NCBI GenBank assembly: GCA_017578085.1
Contig: PKQR01000146.1
Span: 1 to 5,462 of the forward strand
Direction: 5' to 3'
Length of the DNA stretch: 5,462 bases
From: Bacillota bacterium
GTDB taxonomy: Bacteria; Bacillota; Limnochordia; Limnochordales; ZCTH02-B6
Shown: positions 1 to 4,987 of the stretch, in pieces
Numbering within the stretch: position 1 is the stretch's first letter
Layout: every line of letters starts with the position of its first letter
Notes under the pieces: model-generated
Databases searched by the model: none
What the model saw: the letters and a program-made list of their open reading frames with translations, nothing else
Told to the model about the DNA's origin: nothing
Translations under genes and position numbers: made by a program

Positions 1-411
1 GTCGGTGTGCGTACCCGCGAGGTCAAGCTGCGGGCCTTCATCATTTCCGCGTTCTTTGCAGGCGTGGCCGGCGGCCTGTACGCGCACCTGCTCCAGTTTA
101 TCCACCCGCGCAACTTTGACATCCTTAAGTCCACGGAAATTTTGATCATGGTTTACCTGGGCGGAATCGGCAGCATGATGGGCTCCATCCTGGGTGCGAG
201 CATCTTCACCGTGCTCCTGGAAGCCCTGCGTTTCATGGGCGTGTGGCGCATGGCGCTCGCACCGCTGCTCTTGGTGCTCCTCATGATCCTGCGGCCTACT
301 GGGATCATGGGCCTCAAGGAGTGGCGTGGGCTCATCCCGCTGGATGAGCGCTTGCGGCTGGCGCGGCTGGCGGCGCGGAAGGGGGGACAGGCCCGTGCTT
401 CTGGAAATTGA
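1..411 (+). CDS. livM: Branched-chain amino acid ABC transporter permease LivM, C-terminal part (5' end outside window)
   Basis: Open from the first base in frame 1 to TGA at 409-411, giving 136 residues of a longer protein. LivM is one of two inner-membrane permeases that carry leucine, isoleucine, valine or related amino acids through a LIV/HAAT-type ABC importer. The visible part has the family's C-terminal pattern: a REVKLRAF segment, a Gly/Ala-rich membrane helix (ISAFFAGVAGGLYAHL), then EILIMVYLGGIGSMMGSILGA, which matches the conserved LGGxGSxxGxxxGA region of LivH/LivM. After it come a helix rich in Leu/Met and the RPTGIMG ending typical of LivM ('RPxGLxG'). A basic tail follows (about residues 112-136). 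The next gene starts inside this one, 17 bases before its end, and two LIV ATPases follow, which supports LivM over LivH. True N-terminus and full length cannot be seen. The transported substrate is inferred from the family; urea or amide importers use similar permeases. Confidence 0.92.
   Translation, partial: VGVRTREVKLRAFIISAFFAGVAGGLYAHLLQFIHPRNFDILKSTEILIMVYLGGIGSMMGSILGASIFTVLLEALRFMGVWRMALAPLLLVLLMILRPTGIMGLKEWRGLIPLDERLRLARLAARKGGQARASGN
379..386 (+). promoter_or_regulatory. Ribosome-binding site deciding the livG GTG start
   Basis: AAGGGGGG lies 8 bases before GTG 395-397 and inside the coding end of livM. It is the only good purine-rich SD near the first residue that aligns with LivG proteins. 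It therefore supports the GTG start over the longer frame opening at 326. Confidence 0.6.
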
Positions 412-1165
412 AGACCTGAACCTCCGGTTCGGCGGGCTGCACGCCGTCCGCGACGTGCGCCTCCAGGTCCCCAAGGGCGCCCTGTACGGGATCATCGGCC
501 CCAACGGCGCCGGCAAGACGACGGTGTTCAACCTCATTTCGGGCGTCTACCGGCCCGACAGCGGCGACATCCGCCTGGAGGGCCAGTCCCTGGTGGGCCT
601 TTTGCCCTCCCAAGTCGTGGCGCGGGGCGTCGCCCGCACGTTCCAGAATATCCGGCTCTTCAAGGACTTGACGGTGCTCGACAACGTCCGCATCGCCCAC
701 TACCAGGGCGCGGGCTACGGGCTTTGGCCGGCGTTTCTGCGCACACCGGGCGTGCGCCGGCGGGAAGACGCCATCACCGAGCAGTCCATGGCGCTGCTGG
801 AGGTGTTTGATCTGGCCGATGCAGCCCTGGAGCCCGCCCGCAGCCTGTCCTACGGCAACCAGCGCAAGCTGGAGATCGCGCGGGCGTTGGCCACCTCGCC
901 CAAGCTGCTGCTCCTGGATGAGCCGGCGGCCGGCATGAACCCGGCCGAGGTGGTGCAGTTGGCGGACCTCATCCAGGACCTGCGCCAGCGGTTTGGCGTC
1001 ACCATCCTGCTCATCGAGCACCAGATGAAGATGGTCATGAGCATTTGCGAACGCTTGACGGTGCTGGACTTTGGCCAGGTCATCGCCGAAGGGCCGCCCG
1101 AGGAGATCCGCACCAACCCGCGGGTGCTCGAAGCGTACCTGGGGCGAGGGGTGACCTTGGCATGA
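395..1165 (+). CDS. livG: Branched-chain amino acid ABC transporter ATP-binding protein LivG
   Basis: 256-residue cytoplasmic ATPase that powers the LIV-type importer as a partner of LivF. All ABC landmarks are present: Walker A GPNGAGKT (about 35-42), Q-loop RTFQN (Gln84), signature LSYGNQRKLEIARAL (from 151), Walker B LLLLDEP (171-177), and H-loop LLIEHQM with His209. The RTFQNIRLF stretch, the LSYGNQR signature and the AAGMNP D-loop are characteristic of LivG rather than LivF. The C-terminal LEAYLG ending is also typical. I chose GTG at 395 because it follows a purine-rich SD (AAGGGGGG, 379-386) by 8 bases and gives an N-terminus (LLEIEDLNLRFGG) that matches the family. The frame stays open upstream to 326, but that adds 23 residues of Arg/Trp-rich sequence read out of frame through livM. 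The start lies within livM and the stop overlaps the livF start (ATGA), so translation is probably coupled. Length is normal for LivG. Confidence 0.95.
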   Translation: MLLEIEDLNLRFGGLHAVRDVRLQVPKGALYGIIGPNGAGKTTVFNLISGVYRPDSGDIRLEGQSLVGLLPSQVVARGVARTFQNIRLFKDLTVLDNVRIAHYQGAGYGLWPAFLRTPGVRRREDAITEQSMALLEVFDLADAALEPARSLSYGNQRKLEIARALATSPKLLLLDEPAAGMNPAEVVQLADLIQDLRQRFGVTILLIEHQMKMVMSICERLTVLDFGQVIAEGPPEEIRTNPRVLEAYLGRGVTLA

Positions 1166-1944
1166 GCGAAACGCGGTCCAAAGCCCCGGCAGGCGCCGCC
1201 GCCGAGGCTACGGCGGTGCAGGCCGCAGCCGGAGAACCTATCCTCACCCTTGAGGACGTGCACGTGTCCTACGGCAACATCCGGGCTGTACGGGGCATCT
1301 CCATGGAGGTGCGCCGGGGTGAAATCGTCACCCTCATCGGGGCCAACGGCGCCGGCAAGACGACCACGCTGCGGGCCATCTCGCGCCTTGTCCCCATCGC
1401 CCAAGGGCGCATCACCTTCCGGGGCCAGGATTTGGCCCGGTTTCCCGCGCACGAGGTGGTGCGCCTCGGGATCTGCCACGTGCCCGAAGGGCGGGGCGTC
1501 TTTGCCAACTTGACCGTGCGGGAAAACCTGCTGCTCGCCACCTACAGCCGCCGGGGCAAGGGCGACATCGAGCAGGACCTGGAGCGGGTGTACTCGGTCT
1601 TCCCGCGGCTGGCCGAGCGGCGCAACCAGTACGCGGGCACGCTGAGCGGCGGTGAGCAGCAGATGCTGGCCGTCGGGCGGGCCCTCATGACCGGCGGCGA
1701 GCTCATGCTGCTGGACGAGCCGTCCATGGGGCTCGCGCCGATCCTGGTGGAAGAAATCTTCCGGATCCTGGTTGAGATCAACCGCCAGGGCACGACGCTG
1801 CTTTTGGTGGAGCAAAACGCCCGCATGGCCCTGCAGGTGGCCCACCGGGCCTATGTCTTGGAAACCGGCGCCATCACCGTCAGCGGACCGGCGAAAGACC
1901 TGCTGGATGACCCGCGGGTGCGGGAGGCGTACCTGGGCGCCTGA
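1162..1944 (+). CDS. livF: Branched-chain amino acid ABC transporter ATP-binding protein LivF
   Basis: 260-residue second ATPase of the LIV-type importer, expected to pair with LivG under the LivH/LivM permeases. Landmarks: Walker A GANGAGKT (60-67), VPEGRGVF (107-114) where other ABC proteins carry the Q-loop, signature LSGGEQQMLAVGRAL (from 161), Walker B LMLLDEP (181-187) with SMGLAP after it, and LLLVEQNA where the H-loop His is replaced by Gln218. VPEGR and VEQN are normal marks of the LivF subfamily and not defects. The ending VREAYLGA is also typical. The ATG at 1162 overlaps the livG stop (ATGA), with a purine-rich SD (GAGGGGTGA) at 1146-1154. This start gives about 24 extra N-terminal residues, rich in Ala, before the conserved ILTLEDVHVSYG; E. 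coli-type LivF begins close to that motif. No later ATG/GTG with a comparable SD is evident, so the extension looks real. It appears to be the last gene of the liv operon. Confidence 0.95.
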   Translation: MSETRSKAPAGAAAEATAVQAAAGEPILTLEDVHVSYGNIRAVRGISMEVRRGEIVTLIGANGAGKTTTLRAISRLVPIAQGRITFRGQDLARFPAHEVVRLGICHVPEGRGVFANLTVRENLLLATYSRRGKGDIEQDLERVYSVFPRLAERRNQYAGTLSGGEQQMLAVGRALMTGGELMLLDEPSMGLAPILVEEIFRILVEINRQGTTLLLVEQNARMALQVAHRAYVLETGAITVSGPAKDLLDDPRVREAYLGA

Positions 1945-2010
1945 AGCCGTCAACGCCGGAGCAGGTCAGGAGGGCGTGAACCAGGCGGCGCTCCCCGAGC
2001 CAGGTAGCGT
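1945..2010. other. Gap after livF with no recognised feature
   Basis: These 66 bases separate the livF stop from the thi promoter. I see no convincing gene, no hairpin followed by a T run, and no SD plus start codon with an open frame of its own. Frames crossing it are continuations of shadow frames from livF. The lack of a visible intrinsic terminator means liv transcripts could end by another route, such as Rho, or run on into the thi leader. Confidence 0.5.
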
Positions 2011-2039
2011 TTGACGCGACTGGAACCATCTGATACACT
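2011..2039 (+). promoter_or_regulatory. Predicted sigma-70/sigma-A promoter (extended -10) of the thi operon
   Basis: A -35 box TTGACG (2011-2016, 5 of 6 to TTGACA) is separated by 17 bases from a -10 box TACACT (2034-2039, 4 of 6 to TATAAT). The -10 is directly preceded by TGa (2031-2033), the extended -10 motif. Transcription would start at about 2046-2047, one or two bases before the first strand of the riboswitch P1 helix (2048). That placement is strong circumstantial support, because leaders of this kind usually start just before the aptamer. The prediction comes from motif and spacing only. Confidence 0.75.
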
Positions 2040-2047
2040 GATGGCGA

Positions 2048-2137
2048 AACTCAGGGGAGCTCGTGGCGGGCTGAGAGGGTGGCGCAGGCCACCGACCCTT
2101 TGAACCTGCTCCGGGTAATGCCGGCGTAGGGAGAGTT
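2048..2137 (+). ncRNA. TPP riboswitch aptamer (THI box)
   Basis: Cis-acting RNA that binds thiamine pyrophosphate, here in the leader of a thiamine importer operon. It carries the conserved THI-box elements in order: AGGGGAGC (2053-2060), CTGAGA (2071-2076), ACCCTTTGAACCTG (2095-2108), and CCGGGTAATGCCGGCGTAGGGA (2111-2132). Readable helices: P1 AACTC 2048-2052 with GAGTT 2133-2137 (5 bp); P2 2058-2062 with 2068-2072 around loop GTGGC; P3 GGGT 2077-2080 with ACCC 2095-2098, or alternatively GGTGGC 2078-2083 with GCCACC 2088-2093; P4 CCT 2105-2107 with AGG 2128-2130; P5 CCGG 2111-2114 with CCGG 2121-2124 around GTAATG. From the known family structure, the CTGAGA side contacts the pyrimidine ring and the P4/P5 side the diphosphate. 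At 90 bases it is a compact form. The downstream genes are the expected class of target. Confidence 0.97.
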
Positions 2138-2183
2138 GGTCCTAAAGCCTGTAAAACACTTTTCCCGTCACGGAACCTCCCTA
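2127..2183 (+). promoter_or_regulatory. Predicted antiterminator pairing of the TPP riboswitch
   Basis: TAGGGAGAGTT (2127-2137) can pair with AACCTCCCTA (2174-2183) to form 10 base pairs with one bulged A (2134). The first strand includes the whole 3' strand of aptamer P1 (2133-2137) and the 3' strand of P4 (2128-2130). The second strand is most of the 5' arm of the downstream terminator. The aptamer and the terminator can therefore each form only when this helix does not. The expected logic is that without TPP the helix forms and the genes are expressed, while with TPP P1 closes and the terminator forms. The pairing is read directly from complementarity; its stability was not computed. Confidence 0.8.
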
Positions 2184-2210
2184 TCATCGCACGATAGGAG
2201 GTTCTTTTTT
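2173..2210 (+). terminator. Riboswitch-controlled intrinsic terminator, overlapping the thiB ribosome-binding site
   Basis: The 5' arm 2173-2185 pairs with the 3' arm 2193-2204 to give a 12 bp stem with one bulged C (in 2179-2181) and a 7-base loop at 2186-2192. Six T follow at 2205-2210. The T run ends immediately before the thiB ATG at 2211, so a terminated transcript would end just short of the start codon. The 3' arm contains AGGAGG (2196-2201). The hairpin should thus mask the SD as well as terminate transcription. Confidence 0.88.
2196..2201 (+). promoter_or_regulatory. Shine-Dalgarno of thiB, sequestered in the terminator stem
   Basis: AGGAGG, a perfect SD core, lies 9 bases before ATG 2211. 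It fixes that ATG as the start. The spacer is TTC plus the six-T terminator tract. All six bases are in the paired 3' arm of the hairpin, so access depends on the antiterminator fold. Confidence 0.85.
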
Positions 2211-3275
2211 ATGCGTCGGAAGGGATTGCGCGTTCGTCTTTTGCTGGTGGCCGCCCTGGTGATTGGCCTCGTCGGGGCCTTGCTGGCGCCGGCAAACGCC
2301 CGGGCCCGACAGCGGCTCGTCGTCTACACCTACGACTCCTTCGCGTCAGGTCCTGCCCAGGCTATCAAGGACGGCTTTGAGGCGCTGTATCCGGATGTGG
2401 AGGTCGTCTTTCTGGCGCCGGGTTCCGCCGGCGAGACGCTGGCCCGCGTCATTGCCGAGCTCAACGCCGGCGGCACCGACGCGGACGTGCTGGTCGGCAT
2501 CAGCGACACCCAGCTGCCGCGGGCCATCGACCACGGCGTCTTTATGAAGCTGGACCGCTCGCTCTTGCCCAATCTGGCCAAGGTACCCGCCCACCTGGAC
2601 TTTGACGACACCGGCCACGTGGTGCCTTTTGACCACGGCTACGTCACGATCATCTACGACAGCCGGGTGCTGGGCGAGGCTGACCTGCCCCAGACGCTGG
2701 AAGACTTGACGGACCCGCGTTTCCGGGGCAAGCTCATCGCCATGGACCCGCGCACTTCGTCGGTAGGCCACGCGTTTCTCATGTGGACCATCGCGGAATA
2801 CGGGGACCCGGGGTACCTGGAGTTCTGGGAGCGCCTGTTGCCGAGCCTCTTGACGATCACCGGCGGCTGGTCGGCGGCTTACAGCCAATATGAGGCGGGC
2901 GAGGCACCCATGATGGTGTCGTACTCGACGGACACGGCCGCCGGCGTCTACTACGCGGGCAGCGCTCACAGCCGCGTGCTCACGCCCAAGGGCCAGGCGT
3001 ACCAGCAGATCGAGGCGGCGGGCATCGTCGCCGGTACCGACGTGCCGGAGCTGGCCCACAGGTTCCTGGACTACCTCCTGTCGGAGGAGGTCCAGAGCCT
3101 GATCCCGACCAACAACTGGATGTTCCCGGTCAACGCCCAAACGCCCCTGCCGGACTTCTTCGCCGAGTACGCGGTCGTCCCGGAGAACCCGGTCCGCCTC
3201 GACCCGCGGCTCATCGAGGAGAACGAGCAGCGGTGGCTGCGGGAATGGGCCCGCCTCATCACCGGGCAGCGGTGA
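2211..3275 (+). CDS. thiB: Thiamine/TPP ABC transporter substrate-binding protein ThiB
   Basis: 354-residue extracytoplasmic protein that should capture thiamine or its phosphates and deliver them to ThiP. It resembles ThiB/TbpA of E. coli as I recall that sequence: LVVYTYDSFASGP near the mature N-terminus (36-48), VPFDHGYVTIIYD (138-150), DPRTSSVG (179-186), TITGGWSAAY (215-224), SYSTD (237-241) and IPTNNWMFPV (298-307). Trp220, Tyr238 and Trp303 lie in segments that line the ligand pocket in the family. Residues 1 to about 32 form a Sec signal peptide: basic RRKGLRVR, hydrophobic LLLVAALVIGLVGALLA, then a probable signal peptidase I site near ANA-RA. There is no lipobox; the protein has no cysteine at all. 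The ATG is set by AGGAGG and the signal peptide; a frame extending upstream from TTG 2136 runs through the riboswitch. The stop overlaps the next gene (GTGA). Regulation is by the TPP riboswitch. Alternatives are other iron- or thiamine-type binding proteins, made unlikely by the motifs and the riboswitch. Confidence 0.95.
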   Translation: MRRKGLRVRLLLVAALVIGLVGALLAPANARARQRLVVYTYDSFASGPAQAIKDGFEALYPDVEVVFLAPGSAGETLARVIAELNAGGTDADVLVGISDTQLPRAIDHGVFMKLDRSLLPNLAKVPAHLDFDDTGHVVPFDHGYVTIIYDSRVLGEADLPQTLEDLTDPRFRGKLIAMDPRTSSVGHAFLMWTIAEYGDPGYLEFWERLLPSLLTITGGWSAAYSQYEAGEAPMMVSYSTDTAAGVYYAGSAHSRVLTPKGQAYQQIEAAGIVAGTDVPELAHRFLDYLLSEEVQSLIPTNNWMFPVNAQTPLPDFFAEYAVVPENPVRLDPRLIEENEQRWLREWARLITGQR

Positions 3276-4987
3276 AACCCGGCGCGGGCGGGAGCGCGGG
3301 AGGCCGGCGAAACCTGCGGATGGCCCTCCTGTTGCTCCTGCCCGCCGCGGCCCTCCTCCTGTTCGTCTTTTACCTGCCGGTGGGCACGGCGCTCTTGGAA
3401 GGGTTCCGCGAGGGGCCCGACAGCTCCGCCTACTCGCTGCGGCGCTTTCTGTCCCTCCTGACCGACCCGTACATCCTCAGGCTCTTGCGCTTCACCGCCT
3501 GGCAGGCGTTCCTGTCGGCGGCGCTGAGCGTGGTCATCGGCCTGCCCCTGGGGTATCTCCTGGCCAACCGCTCGTTTCCGGGGAAGTCGTTGGTTGCGTC
3601 GCTGGTAATGGTGCCCTTTGTCATGCCCTCCATCACCGTGGCCTTGGGTTTCTTGATCATGTACGGCACCAACGGCTGGTTCAACGGGGTCCTCGAGTCC
3701 CTCTTCGGCTTCAAGGTGCGGGTGCTCAACACGCTGTGGGCCATCGTGCTTGCCCACGCTTTCTACAACGGCCCCCTGGTGGCCCGCATGACCCAGGGCG
3801 CCTGGGAGCGGCTCGACCCGGCCCTGGAGGAGAGCGCCCGGACCCTTGGGGCCGCACCCTTTGCCGTCTGGCGCGACGTGACGCTGCCGGCCATCGCGCC
3901 GGGGGTATTGAGCGGCACGGTCCTGGCCTTCATTTACTGCTTCATGAGCTTCCCCATCGTCCTGTCCTTGGGCGGCGCCCGCTTCTCCACGCTGGAGGTG
4001 GAGATCTTCACCTCGATGCGGGTGCTTCTGGACTTCGAGACCGCGGCGGCCTTGGCGGCCATCCAGGCGGCGGTGTCGTTGGTGTTTGCCTACGTTTTCC
4101 TGCGCCTCGAGGGCCGGGCACCGGCCCTGTTTGCCTCGACCCGGGCCCGGCGGCCGCGTCCTCTGGGCGGCAAAGCAGGGGACGCTTGGATTTGGGTGCT
4201 CCTGGCGGCGCTCCTCGTCTTTTTCGGCGGGCCGATGGCCAGCATCGTCGCCGACTCGCTCCACGACCCGAGGGGCGGCGTGTCGCTCGCGGCCTATGAG
4301 CGCATCGTGACAGCGGGACACAACTTTCACCTGGGCGCGCCGCCGCTGCGCACCATCCAAAACAGCCTGCGCTTCGCCGCCATCGCGGCCGTCATCGCCC
4401 TTGTGGCCGGCACGTGCTTCGTGTACGCCACGGTGCGGTTCATCGGGCGCCGGCTGCCCTTGTTGGAAACGCTGTCGCTGGCGCCCATCGCGGTGTCGTC
4501 GGTGGCGCTGGCGTACGGTCTTTCCGTCGCGTTCCGGGGCCCGCTGTCTTTGGTGCCCCAGGATTTGCGCATCCCCCTCGTTCACGGGGTACTCGCGTTT
4601 CCCTTCGTCGTGCGGGCGTTCCGGCCGGTGCTGGAGGGCGTGGATGCGCGGCTCATCGAAGCGGCGCGCACCTTGGGCGCCGGGCGCTGGCGGGCGTTTG
4701 TCGACGTGGAGCTGCCGATGGCGGTGACAGGTCTTTTGGTGGCCTTTGCTTTGTGTTTCGGCTTAAGCGTCAGCGAAACCACGGCCACTCTGATGCTGGC
4801 CCGGCCCGAGCAGGTGACGATGCCCGTCAGCGTCTACCGTTTCCTGGCGGCGCGCGATTTTCCCAGCGCGTCGGCTATGGCCGTGCTCCTGATGGCCGTG
4901 ACGGGCGGCGTCTTCTTGCTGGGGGAACTGCTGGCCGCGTTGCTCCGGCGCCAACGAGGAGGAAGAGCAGTTGCCCGGAATGCCTGA
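3272..4987 (+). CDS. thiP: Thiamine/TPP ABC transporter permease ThiP (fused double permease)
   Basis: About 571 residues from the chosen GTG; E. coli ThiP is about 536. It forms the membrane channel of the thiamine importer in one chain instead of two subunits. Two homologous halves are visible, each with about six hydrophobic segments. From the GTG, these are roughly at 17-37, 79-97, 108-131, 153-169, 210-232 and 259-278 in the first half, and 306-326, 368-388, 395-417, 435-450, 482-502 and 536-557 in the second. Each half carries an EAA loop that docks an ATPase: EESARTLGAAPFAVWRDVTL from 186 and IEAARTLGAGRWRAFVDVEL from 462. The linker between halves (about 280-305) is Arg/Pro-rich. The GTG at 3272 overlaps the thiB stop (GTGA), suggesting coupled translation, but its own SD is weak. 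ATG 3320, right at the first membrane helix, is the main alternative; the frame is open back to 3233. The CDS overlaps thiQ by 17 bases. Fused permeases also occur in FbpB-type iron importers; context favours thiamine. Confidence 0.92.
   Translation: MKPGAGGSAGGRRNLRMALLLLLPAAALLLFVFYLPVGTALLEGFREGPDSSAYSLRRFLSLLTDPYILRLLRFTAWQAFLSAALSVVIGLPLGYLLANRSFPGKSLVASLVMVPFVMPSITVALGFLIMYGTNGWFNGVLESLFGFKVRVLNTLWAIVLAHAFYNGPLVARMTQGAWERLDPALEESARTLGAAPFAVWRDVTLPAIAPGVLSGTVLAFIYCFMSFPIVLSLGGARFSTLEVEIFTSMRVLLDFETAAALAAIQAAVSLVFAYVFLRLEGRAPALFASTRARRPRPLGGKAGDAWIWVLLAALLVFFGGPMASIVADSLHDPRGGVSLAAYERIVTAGHNFHLGAPPLRTIQNSLRFAAIAAVIALVAGTCFVYATVRFIGRRLPLLETLSLAPIAVSSVALAYGLSVAFRGPLSLVPQDLRIPLVHGVLAFPFVVRAFRPVLEGVDARLIEAARTLGAGRWRAFVDVELPMAVTGLLVAFALCFGLSVSETTATLMLARPEQVTMPVSVYRFLAARDFPSASAMAVLLMAVTGGVFLLGELLAALLRRQRGGRAVARNA
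4957..4962 (+). promoter_or_regulatory. Shine-Dalgarno of thiQ, inside the end of thiP
   Basis: AGGAGG sits 8 bases before TTG 4971 and 17 bases before ATG 4980. The spacing clearly favours the TTG codon as the start of thiQ. It lies within the Arg/Gly-rich last codons of thiP. Confidence 0.75.

Noticed and set aside
326..394. Longer livG starting at 326
   Set aside because: The extra 23 residues are livM sequence read in another frame (Arg/Trp/Gly-rich) and match nothing at the LivG N-terminus. GTG 395 has the SD and the family-like start.
504..1360. Repeated stretch AACGGCGCCGGCAAGACGA in livG (near 504) and livF (near 1344)
   Set aside because: It is the Walker A motif of two paralogous ATPases with shared codon use, not a mobile or recombination repeat.
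1810..1818. Loss of the H-loop histidine in LivF (VEQN)
   Set aside because: Gln at this position is usual for LivF proteins, so it is not a sign of inactivation.
850..1953. Long minus-strand frame (367 codons) opposite livG/livF
   Set aside because: It shadows two well-recognised ATPase genes, its translation shows no family motif, and it has no SD at its start.
2136..2210. Upstream extension of thiB from TTG 2136, or a leader peptide gene
   Set aside because: This stretch is the riboswitch 3' strand, antiterminator and terminator. The AGGAGG and the signal peptide both point to ATG 2211. I saw no separate short frame with an SD in the leader.
3071..4585. Long open frame on the minus strand (504 codons)
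   Set aside because: It lies wholly opposite thiP and the end of thiB, in a GC-rich region where stop codons are rare. Its protein is low-complexity, rich in His, Arg, Gln and Gly, with no recognisable domain. The + strand reading gives a clear permease with two EAA loops.
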